Origin: an uncultured Dokdonia sp.
GTDB taxonomy: Bacteria; Bacteroidota; Bacteroidia; Flavobacteriales; Flavobacteriaceae
NCBI RefSeq assembly: GCF_947492815.1
Contig: NZ_CANLOB010000018.1
Coordinates: 45,186-109,185, forward strand
Direction: 5' to 3'
DNA length: 64,000 nt
Positions 15,691 to 22,918 of the stretch are shown here, piece after piece (position 1 is the stretch's first letter; each line of letters opens with the position of its first letter). A program made the position numbers and the translations under genes. The notes below the pieces were generated by a model. The model made no database searches. It was not told the origin of the DNA and worked only from the letters and a program-made list of their open reading frames with translations.

Positions 15691-17808
15691 TTATAAGGGT
15701 ACATCTATAGTCACAATAGTCCCATTGCCTTCACTTGAATCTATAAAATGTGCTCCTTTCATCTCAGCAACCCGTGAAGCAACTGTTCTAAGTCCTAATC
15801 CATCTTGGGTTTGAAAAATATCAAATCCAGTTCCATCATCTTCTACTACGATATTAATTCCTTTTTTGTTTTTAAGTAATTGTATAGTTACTTCTGTGGC
15901 TTGCGCATGTTTTATAATATTATTCAATAGTTCTTGAATAATCCTATAGATTTGCATTTCCTTTTTAGTATCTAATCGATTTTCTAGTTTATGAATTACT
16001 AAATTAATTTTAAGCTCGCTAGCTTCTTCAAGGGTTTGTTTTAATTCTTCCAACGCGGGTTTTAATCCAAATCTCGCTAAGGTTCCAGATACCATATTAT
16101 GAGCAATTTCCCGCACAGCTTTACAGGCATCATCTAGGAGTTGGTTTGCTTTTACGTATTGTAACTTTGAATCTGCTTGTATGCGTTCCATGTTTTCTTC
16201 TACAGATTGGTAATGTATTTTTACTACAGAAAGCATACTTCCTAATTTATCGTGTAAATCTTGAGCAATACGCTTACGTTCTTCTTCTTGACCATTAATC
16301 ATGGCATTAATAGCATTCATTTCTTGTGATTTGAGTATTTGTTGCATTTTTTGTTCCTGCACATTACGTTCTTGCAATGCGATAAGTTCTTGCTTTTGGA
16401 GACGTTCTTCAGCTAAAATGCGCTGTTGTTTTTGTTTTCTAGATTTATAAACGTAAAAAAATAATACTGTAGAAAGTATTAATGCTGTAAGTAAACTTAC
16501 AATAATAGTATTTTTTTGACGTACACTAGCTTCGGCTAAATCTTGCTTATTTTTAAATGCAGCGACTATTCGTTTTTCATTTAAATAAGAGACTTCATTA
16601 CGGTCAGAGGTTTTAATCTTTGAAGCAGTTTCTTTACTGATAGTATACGCAGAATCTTTATAAGCATATGCTTGTTCAGGTTTATTTATAGTATTGTAAA
16701 CCTTGGCAATTGATGCATATGTTTTTTCCGAAAGAGCAACCTTTTTATCTTTTTTTTGCAGTGTGAGGCTTTTTCTTAAATAGTATAATGCTTTCTGAAA
16801 GTCATTCAATTCATAATACAAATTTCCAAGATTATTATAAGAGGTTGCCAGGCCATATTGATTGTTTTCTTTTTCAAAAAGGTGTTTACTTTTTTGAAAG
16901 TGATAGAGTGCTGAATCAAATTTATCTTTCTTTTTGTAAAAGGTTGCTAGATTATGATGAAATGCGCTTCGATCGCCTACTTTATAGGTATTGATAAGTT
17001 TCCAAACAGTATCATAGGTTTGTATTGCTTTTGTGTCTTGATTTAAATAATCTAATACAGCTCCTATACGTATTCTAACATCGATTTCTTCTTTATGAAG
17101 TTGTTGATTTTGATAGATTTTTTTAGCATTCTCAAAATAAGCAAAGGCTTCATTATAGTTACGCTGCTTTTTTTGTAATGCTCCTAAATTTGTATAAGCA
17201 ATTGCAATATTTTTTTTATTGTTAACTTCCTCTGCGTATGCTACTTCTTTTAAAAAATATTTTAAGGCATTTCCATAATCTTCAAATGACGCATATAGCT
17301 CTCCTATATTACGTGATACTATTAGGGCGTTTTTATAATTTTTAATTTTTTCATAAGCATCTAGGCTTTCTAAAAAGTATGCAAGAGCTTGTACATGATT
17401 ACTCTCTTTTTTATGAATGAGGCCTAATTGATTATTTGCTCGGGCAATTCCTGATGTGTATCCATTTTTCTGGTCAATTTTTAAGACTTCTAAATAATAA
17501 TTTTTAGCATCAGAAAATAGCTTTTGACTTCTAGATATGTCCCCTAATCGAGTTATTGCATCAGAAATTCCTTTGGTATATGCAAACTCTTTACTTAATG
17601 CCAATGCTTCAAGTGCATAATGAATAGCCGTAGAGTCTTTCTTTCTACGTAACTCCCAAGCTAATTCATTAAGCGTATGTATTTTTTCTATTCCTGACTG
17701 ATTAACTATGACTTTCTGCAAACTATCAATTTGCATTCGTTTCTGCCCGTACATAACAAAGGTTACAAAAGGTAGTAAAAAACAACATATGGCTCTCTTA
17801 AATTTCAT
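15691..17808 (-). CDS. Sensor histidine kinase with TPR sensor domain
   Basis: A 705-residue protein. A signal sequence (about 1-21) leads into tetratricopeptide repeats (about 40-400), then one membrane helix (about 433-455) and a coiled coil. The HisKA_3 dimerisation helix carries His519 in EERKRIAQDLHDKLGS, and the ATPase part has IIQELLNNIIKHAQA, VEDDGTGFD and GLGLRTVASRV. TPRs lie outside the cytoplasm, so the sensed partner is likely a periplasmic protein or peptide. This DesK/NarX-like layout with TPRs is common in Bacteroidota. It forms an operon with the response regulator downstream. Confidence 0.92.
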   Translation of the reverse strand: MKFKRAICCFLLPFVTFVMYGQKRMQIDSLQKVIVNQSGIEKIHTLNELAWELRRKKDSTAIHYALEALALSKEFAYTKGISDAITRLGDISRSQKLFSDAKNYYLEVLKIDQKNGYTSGIARANNQLGLIHKKESNHVQALAYFLESLDAYEKIKNYKNALIVSRNIGELYASFEDYGNALKYFLKEVAYAEEVNNKKNIAIAYTNLGALQKKQRNYNEAFAYFENAKKIYQNQQLHKEEIDVRIRIGAVLDYLNQDTKAIQTYDTVWKLINTYKVGDRSAFHHNLATFYKKKDKFDSALYHFQKSKHLFEKENNQYGLATSYNNLGNLYYELNDFQKALYYLRKSLTLQKKDKKVALSEKTYASIAKVYNTINKPEQAYAYKDSAYTISKETASKIKTSDRNEVSYLNEKRIVAAFKNKQDLAEASVRQKNTIIVSLLTALILSTVLFFYVYKSRKQKQQRILAEERLQKQELIALQERNVQEQKMQQILKSQEMNAINAMINGQEEERKRIAQDLHDKLGSMLSVVKIHYQSVEENMERIQADSKLQYVKANQLLDDACKAVREIAHNMVSGTLARFGLKPALEELKQTLEEASELKINLVIHKLENRLDTKKEMQIYRIIQELLNNIIKHAQATEVTIQLLKNKKGINIVVEDDGTGFDIFQTQDGLGLRTVASRVAEMKGAHFIDSSEGNGTIVTIDVPL

Positions 17809-17837
17809 AGTTTACGTATTGAAGAACTAAAACACAA

Positions 17838-17880
17838 AAGGCTTTAACTTCTCTTTAGTATTTAAAGATAGTAAAGCCTT
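17838..17880 (-). terminator. Hairpin after the 55-aa ORF
   Basis: Arms AAGGCTTTA (17838-17846) and TAAAGCCTT (17872-17880) pair over 9 bp, with a second small stem (CTTTA/TAAAG) inside the loop. On the minus strand it is followed by TTTTGTGTTTT. It stands 28 bases past the stop of the 55-aa ORF and before the kinase start, so it looks like a terminator or attenuator. Confidence 0.5.
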
Positions 17881-17907
17881 CGAGTAATGTAATGTTTTCT
17901 TTATAAA

Positions 17908-18075
17908 TTACTTACCTTTTTCTTTTATCTCCCCTTCTTCTCCGTTTTGAGTTTGTGGATTGACAGTTTCATCTTCCTCATCTGGTCGTGGATCTTCTTT
18001 TGGATCATCAGATGGATGCATCAGATTTACATTTTCGTATTCATAATCAAATTCAATGGTTCCTGTAATTTTCAT
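17908..18075 (-). CDS. Small acidic protein, 55 aa, unknown
   Basis: A short ORF starting MKITGTIEFDYEYENVNLM and continuing as a Pro/Asp/Glu-rich tail ending GEIKEKGK. Half of the central residues are acidic or polar, so it is probably disordered. It is not recognised. Support for a real gene comes from context: a 50-bp upstream element shared with the caspase operon lies 60-110 bases before its start, and a terminator-like hairpin follows 28 bases after its stop. It may be a regulon member of the adjacent two-component system. Confidence 0.5.
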   Translation of the reverse strand: MKITGTIEFDYEYENVNLMHPSDDPKEDPRPDEEDETVNPQTQNGEEGEIKEKGK

Positions 18076-18134
18076 AGTTCTAAATATTTAATGATTAGAT
18101 GACAAATTTCTTGATAAGACATTTGCTAGTCAAT

Positions 18135-18184
18135 CGTTAATATCAAGTGCATTTTTCTCCTTGTATTTAAGGAGATATCGATGC
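18135..18184 (-). promoter_or_regulatory. Shared ~50-bp upstream element, copy 2 (before the 55-aa ORF)
   Basis: It contains CTCCTT-6nt-AAGGAG at 18157-18174 with flanks resembling those of the element at 14722-14771. On the minus strand the hairpin is followed by A residues, not T, so it is not a terminator for the dehydrogenase gene whose stop is 20 bases away. Confidence 0.5.
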
Positions 18185-18203
18185 GATGAAAATATTGGTT
18201 CTT

Positions 18204-21110
18204 TTAGAAATCTGTAATTAAGGCTTGTTTTAAGATCGTGACTGGATGTAAGGCAGTACGTTGTGTTCCATCTTTAATTTGATGCCTACAACTTGTGCCA
18301 TTGGCAGCTATAATAACGGTATCATCTGCTTTACGAATTGCAGGAAATAAGGTTTGTTCTCCCATTTGCATACTGATATCATAATGTTCTTTCTCATATC
18401 CAAAACTTCCTGCCATCCCACAACAGCCAGAAGGAATGACGGTTGGTCTATAGTTTATTGGTAAGTTTAATATCGCAAACGTATGTTCAACGGAAGAAAG
18501 AGCCTTTTGATGACAATGAGCGTGAATTTTTATTTTTTTCGCTTCCGCGGAAAATTGCTCAGTTTTAATATTTCCTAATTTAATTTCTTGATGTAAAAAT
18601 TCTTCTATCAAGAACGCTCTTTTAGATAGTTTTTTCGCCTTCTCTACATCATCAGCAAGTCGTAGATATTCGTCTCTAAAGCTAAGTATTGCAGAAGGTT
18701 CTATTCCCAAAATAGGTATATTTTCATCAGAAAGCTGATTAAAATCTGCTATCATAATATTTGCTAATACTCTTGCTTCTTCTAAAAAACCTTTTGAAAT
18801 ATAGGATCTGCCACTTTCTTTCCCTGTCCAAATAGTAATATGATAATTAAGACCTTTTAAAAGTGCTGTGGCATCATGCGCAATATCACCATCCAAATAT
18901 TCTGAAAACTCATCAACGTAAAGAATAACATCTTTAATAGTATTATTTGAAGAGGTTATTTCAGGATTTGTATTCCTTTTATAAGGATTCAGTAACGGAA
19001 GACTACGCTCCTTTGCAATTCCAAGAGTTGTTTTAGTTAGACCACCAGTTACTTTAAGTAATCCATTATATAACGCAGGGGCTTTAGCTCCTAATTTATT
19101 GATTCTTGTTGTATGTGCAAATAACTTAGTACGCAGTGAACTTCCGTGTGACTTTTGATATTGATATTCAAATTCTGCTTTTAGCGTTGCCACATCTACA
19201 TTACTAGGACATTCGCTGGCACAGGCTTTACAACTTACGCAAAGATCAAATACTTCTTTAAGTTCTTCATGATCAAAAGGGTTTGTTTTTTCTGATGTTG
19301 TTAAAAACTCTCGTAAAGCATTGGCTCTAGCTCTTGTGGTATCTTTTTCATTACGAGTAGCTCTATAACTAGGACACATTGTTCCGCCTGCACTAGGAAG
19401 TTTACGACAGTCACCACTTCCGTTACATTTTTCTGCAGATCGTAAAATACCTTCTTGATCATTGAAATTCAAAAGTGTTGTTATCTCAGGTTCTTCTCTG
19501 TCTATTTCATAACGTAAAGAGGTGTCCATAGATAATGGATCCACAATTTTACCTTTATTAAATATAGATTTTGGGTCAAATGTGTATTTTATTTTCCTTA
19601 GGAGTTCATAATTCTTTTCTCCTATCATATAGGCAATAAACTCAGAGCGTACAATACCGTCTCCATGCTCTCCACTCATTGAGCCTTGATATTTCTTTAC
19701 AAGTTGGGCTACTTCTGTGGTGATTTTTCTAAATAAAACAACATCATTAGACTCTTTAAGGTTTAAAATAGGCCGCAAATGCAACTCTCCTGCTCCTGCA
19801 TGTGCATAATACACGGCTTCTTGTTTATAAGCATCCATGATTGCTGTAAACTCATCTATATAGGATGCTAAATCTTCAAGTGCAACGGCAGTATCTTCTA
19901 TACAAGCGACCGCTTTGCGATCCCCTATAATGTTTCCTAATAAGCCTAAACCCGCTTTACGGAGTTCCATTGCTTGATCAATCTGTTTTCCTTCTAATAT
20001 AGGATAGGCATAAGAAAGACCAGAAGCTTGGATATCGTCTACTAAAGCATTTGCTTGAGCACGTGCTTTTTCTATAGTAGAATCTCGAACTTCTAACGTA
20101 AGGATCGCAGCAGGATCACCTTCTATAAAGAATCGATTTTTTAATTGTGTCCTATTATTTTTTGTACAATCTAGAATGACCTTATCCATCATTTCACAAG
20201 TGTACAGATCATGCTGCATGGTTAATGAAACGGCTTTTAAACATTGTTGAAGCGTTTCAAAGTGAGCGGCAATTAACACTCCTTGATCAGGTGGCAACTC
20301 ATCAAGTTGAAGTGTAATTTCTGTAGTAAAAGCTAGTGTCCCTTCGCTACCTGCTAATAAAGAACAGAGATTACATAGATTTCCTTCTTCTGAAAATGGT
20401 TGTTGATGTATAAGCGCATCTATAGCATACCCTGTATTACGTCTATGGATTTCTGGTTTTGGAAATTCAGCATGGATTTGGTCTTGTACTTCTGATGATG
20501 ATAAGGATTCTTTGAGTGTTTTATAGATACTCCCTTCTAAAGTAGACAATTGGCATTTTTCGCGAAAGCGTATATCTGACATTGATTCAAAAACAACTTC
20601 ACTCCCATCACTAAGTACTGTTTTTAATCGAACTACTTTATCTCGGGTTACTCCATATTTTATAGAAGTAGTCCCTGAAGAGTTATTTCCAACCATTCCT
20701 CCTATCATACATCGGTTTGCCGTAGAGGTATTGGGGCCAAAGAATAATCCATGTGGTTTTAGATATTCATTTAACTCATCTCTTATCACACCAGGTTGCA
20801 CTGTTACTTGACGTTTTTCTATATCTAAATCAATAATCTTAGTGAAATGTTTAGAAACATCTACTATAATACCGTCGCCTACACATTGTCCAGCTAGCGA
20901 AGTCCCAGCTGTACGAGGAATAAGCGTTGTATTATTTTCTGTTGCAAAAAGAACCAAACGCTGTATATCGCTCGTATCTTTTGGAAACGCTACTGCTTGA
21001 GGAACTTTTCTATACACGGATGCATCTGTTGCATAAATTCGTTTATGTAATGCATCTGAGTGAAGTTCTCCAGAAAGTTGGCGTGATAATTGTTCAAAGG
21101 ACATAAGCAT
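18204..21110 (-). CDS. FAD/Fe-S D-2-hydroxyacid dehydrogenase (YdiJ/D-lactate dehydrogenase type)
   Basis: A 968-residue three-part flavoprotein. Residues about 30-270 form an FAD-binding type 4 domain (IPRTAGTSLAGQCVGDGI, MIGGMVGNNSSGTTSIKYG). A FAD-oxidase C-terminal domain follows to about 540 (GAGELHLRP, GSMSGEHGDGIVRSEF). Then come Fe-S segments with CVSCKACASECPSNVD and a CCG domain with HCHQKAL and VIPSGCCGMAGSFGYE. This full-length fusion matches YdiJ-type enzymes, which oxidise D-2-hydroxyglutarate or D-lactate and pass electrons to the respiratory chain. The exact substrate is not decided by sequence. An imperfect palindrome copy (20558-20567) lies inside. The start could be at residue 1 or 3. 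Confidence 0.88.
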   Translation of the reverse strand: MLMSFEQLSRQLSGELHSDALHKRIYATDASVYRKVPQAVAFPKDTSDIQRLVLFATENNTTLIPRTAGTSLAGQCVGDGIIVDVSKHFTKIIDLDIEKRQVTVQPGVIRDELNEYLKPHGLFFGPNTSTANRCMIGGMVGNNSSGTTSIKYGVTRDKVVRLKTVLSDGSEVVFESMSDIRFREKCQLSTLEGSIYKTLKESLSSSEVQDQIHAEFPKPEIHRRNTGYAIDALIHQQPFSEEGNLCNLCSLLAGSEGTLAFTTEITLQLDELPPDQGVLIAAHFETLQQCLKAVSLTMQHDLYTCEMMDKVILDCTKNNRTQLKNRFFIEGDPAAILTLEVRDSTIEKARAQANALVDDIQASGLSYAYPILEGKQIDQAMELRKAGLGLLGNIIGDRKAVACIEDTAVALEDLASYIDEFTAIMDAYKQEAVYYAHAGAGELHLRPILNLKESNDVVLFRKITTEVAQLVKKYQGSMSGEHGDGIVRSEFIAYMIGEKNYELLRKIKYTFDPKSIFNKGKIVDPLSMDTSLRYEIDREEPEITTLLNFNDQEGILRSAEKCNGSGDCRKLPSAGGTMCPSYRATRNEKDTTRARANALREFLTTSEKTNPFDHEELKEVFDLCVSCKACASECPSNVDVATLKAEFEYQYQKSHGSSLRTKLFAHTTRINKLGAKAPALYNGLLKVTGGLTKTTLGIAKERSLPLLNPYKRNTNPEITSSNNTIKDVILYVDEFSEYLDGDIAHDATALLKGLNYHITIWTGKESGRSYISKGFLEEARVLANIMIADFNQLSDENIPILGIEPSAILSFRDEYLRLADDVEKAKKLSKRAFLIEEFLHQEIKLGNIKTEQFSAEAKKIKIHAHCHQKALSSVEHTFAILNLPINYRPTVIPSGCCGMAGSFGYEKEHYDISMQMGEQTLFPAIRKADDTVIIAANGTSCRHQIKDGTQRTALHPVTILKQALITDF

Positions 21111-21194
21111 ATAATCAAAAATACATCAAAATTTTATGGTGTATCTTACGTTATAGCAACATAACTTACTAATATCAATTTAAAACTCAACTTT

Positions 21195-21686
21195 ATGAAG
21201 AAGACGCTTTTTAGTTTCTTATTATTTTTAGGATTTATAGCTGTTGCTCAAGCTCAAGAAATCTCCCAAAACGCTATAGGGATACGTGTAGGTGATAATG
21301 ATGGATTTGGAACAGAGGTTAATTATCAACGCGGATTAGGGGATAATAATCGCTTAGAATTAGGGCTTGGATGGCGAAGTGCCAATAACTTTAATGCCAT
21401 ACGCCTTACAGGTATTTACCAATGGGTATGGCGACTAGACGGGAATTTTAACTGGTATGCAGGCGTTGGAGCTGCTGGAGGTTCTTTTGATTTTGATGAT
21501 GGTTTTAGAGGAGATGAAGATATCAATGAGTTTTTTCTAAATGCTGCAGGAACGATAGGTATAGAATATAATTTTGATATTCCTTTATTATTATCATTAG
21601 ACTTTAGACCTGAAATAGGGATCTTAAATGATATAGATGACAGTCTAGAGTTTGATATCGCTTTAAGTATTCGATATCAATTTTAA
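21195..21686 (+). CDS. Secreted small outer-membrane beta-barrel protein
   Basis: 163 residues with a signal peptide (KKTLFSFLLFLGFIAVAQAQ, cut after AQA). Alternating beta-strands follow: NAIGIRVGDNDGFGTEVNYQ, LELGLGWRS, FNWYAGVGAAGG. It ends in SIRYQF, a terminal aromatic residue typical for insertion by the BAM complex. It resembles the small outer-membrane protein beta-barrel families that are common and poorly characterised in Flavobacteriia. It transcribes towards bshA, and a 46-bp palindrome separates the two. Confidence 0.75.
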   Translation: MKKTLFSFLLFLGFIAVAQAQEISQNAIGIRVGDNDGFGTEVNYQRGLGDNNRLELGLGWRSANNFNAIRLTGIYQWVWRLDGNFNWYAGVGAAGGSFDFDDGFRGDEDINEFFLNAAGTIGIEYNFDIPLLLSLDFRPEIGILNDIDDSLEFDIALSIRYQF

Positions 21687-21694
21687 TTAGAAAA

Positions 21695-21740
21695 AATGTA
21701 TAAAAAAACCGAGGCATATGCCTCGGTTTTTTTATACATT
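21695..21740. terminator. Perfect 46-bp palindrome acting as bidirectional terminator
   Basis: Both 23-base arms pair perfectly with no unpaired loop; the core is CCGAGGCATATGCCTCGG flanked by A- and T-runs. It lies between two converging genes (stops at 21686 and 21755), so it can end transcription in both directions. Confidence 0.9.
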
Positions 21741-21754
21741 TTAGAACTAGAGAA

Positions 21755-22885
21755 TTAAACTTTCCCTACTAATACTTTTTCATAGAGTTCTTCGTACAAT
21801 GGTACGATATTTTGTATGTCAAACTTTCTTGCTTCTTGCTTGGCATTCTTTTTAAATGTATTTAGCGTATCATCATCTTGTAGAATACGTATGGCATTTT
21901 GTGCCATATCTGCTATATTTCCTACATTAGATAGATACCCTGTAATACCATCTATATTTACTTCTGGAATTCCTCCTGCATTACTAGAGACTACCGGAAC
22001 TTCGTTAACCATTGCTTCTAATGCAGCTAATCCAAAACTCTCTGCTTCAGAGGGTAATAAGAAAAGATCTGAAAAGCATAAGATTTTATCTATTTCATTA
22101 CTATTTCCTAAGAAACGAACTTTATCTTCTATTCCTAATTCTTTTACTCGTTGCTCTGCTCCTTCTCTTTCTGGTCCTTCTCCTACCATAAGTAATTTTG
22201 CAGGTAATTCTAATTGTACCCTATAAAAGACTTCAATAACGTCTTGAATACGTTTTACTTTTCTAAAGTTACTAATATGTGTAATAATACGCTCATCTTC
22301 ATTGGCCATTAACTCTCTTTGACAATCTGTAAAGCCATTATTAGAGCCATCTACATCAATAAAGTTTGGAACGACATCTATCGCTCTTGTAATGTCAAAA
22401 AGGCGTAATGTATCTTTTTTTAAACTTTCAGAAACTGAAGTTACCACATCACTCTTATTAATACTAAAACTAACAGCTGGACGATAAAATGGATGACTTC
22501 CTACAAGTGTAATATCTGTTCCGTGCAGCGTAGTCACCATTGGGATATGAATACCTTCTTCTTTCAGCATCTCTTTAGCCATATAGCCTGCATATGCATG
22601 TGGTATTGCATAATGCACATGCAAAATATCGATACCTTGTTTCTTGATAATACGTACCAATTTACTCGAAAGTGCTAACTCATACGGTTGATAATGAAAC
22701 AAAGGGTAATCTGGTACATTTACTTCATGAAAATGAATTTTCTCATTCAGTAACGCCAATCTAACTGGTTGTTTATAGGTTATAAAGTGAACTTCGTGTC
22801 CTCTTTTAGAGAGCGCTATCCCGAGTTCTGTAGCAACAACGCCACTACCACCAAATGTAGGATAACAAACTATAGCAATTTTCAT
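21755..22885 (-). CDS. bshA: N-acetyl-alpha-D-glucosaminyl L-malate synthase BshA
   Basis: A 376-residue GT4 glycosyltransferase. The N-terminal motif KIAIVCYPTFGGSGVVATELG and the segment HVHYAIPHAYAGYMAKEML are characteristic of BshA, as is TTLHGTDITLVGSHP. The C-terminal Rossmann half carries the sugar-nucleotide motif LPSEAESFGLAALEAMVNEVPV. It joins UDP-GlcNAc to L-malate, the first step in making the thiol bacillithiol, which Bacteroidota use in place of glutathione. It ends at the bidirectional palindrome. It may share a transcript with the GH3 gene upstream (34-base gap containing an iterated palindrome). Confidence 0.92.
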   Translation of the reverse strand: MKIAIVCYPTFGGSGVVATELGIALSKRGHEVHFITYKQPVRLALLNEKIHFHEVNVPDYPLFHYQPYELALSSKLVRIIKKQGIDILHVHYAIPHAYAGYMAKEMLKEEGIHIPMVTTLHGTDITLVGSHPFYRPAVSFSINKSDVVTSVSESLKKDTLRLFDITRAIDVVPNFIDVDGSNNGFTDCQRELMANEDERIITHISNFRKVKRIQDVIEVFYRVQLELPAKLLMVGEGPEREGAEQRVKELGIEDKVRFLGNSNEIDKILCFSDLFLLPSEAESFGLAALEAMVNEVPVVSSNAGGIPEVNIDGITGYLSNVGNIADMAQNAIRILQDDDTLNTFKKNAKQEARKFDIQNIVPLYEELYEKVLVGKV

Positions 22886-22901
22886 GTAGTTTTCTTTTTT
22901 A

Positions 22902-22915
22902 GCTTTCGCGAAAGC
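22902..22915. repeat. Iterated palindrome between GH3 and bshA
   Basis: A full GCTTTCGCGAAAGC copy fills much of the 34-base gap between the two minus-strand genes. Confidence 0.8.
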
Positions 22916-22918
22916 GTA

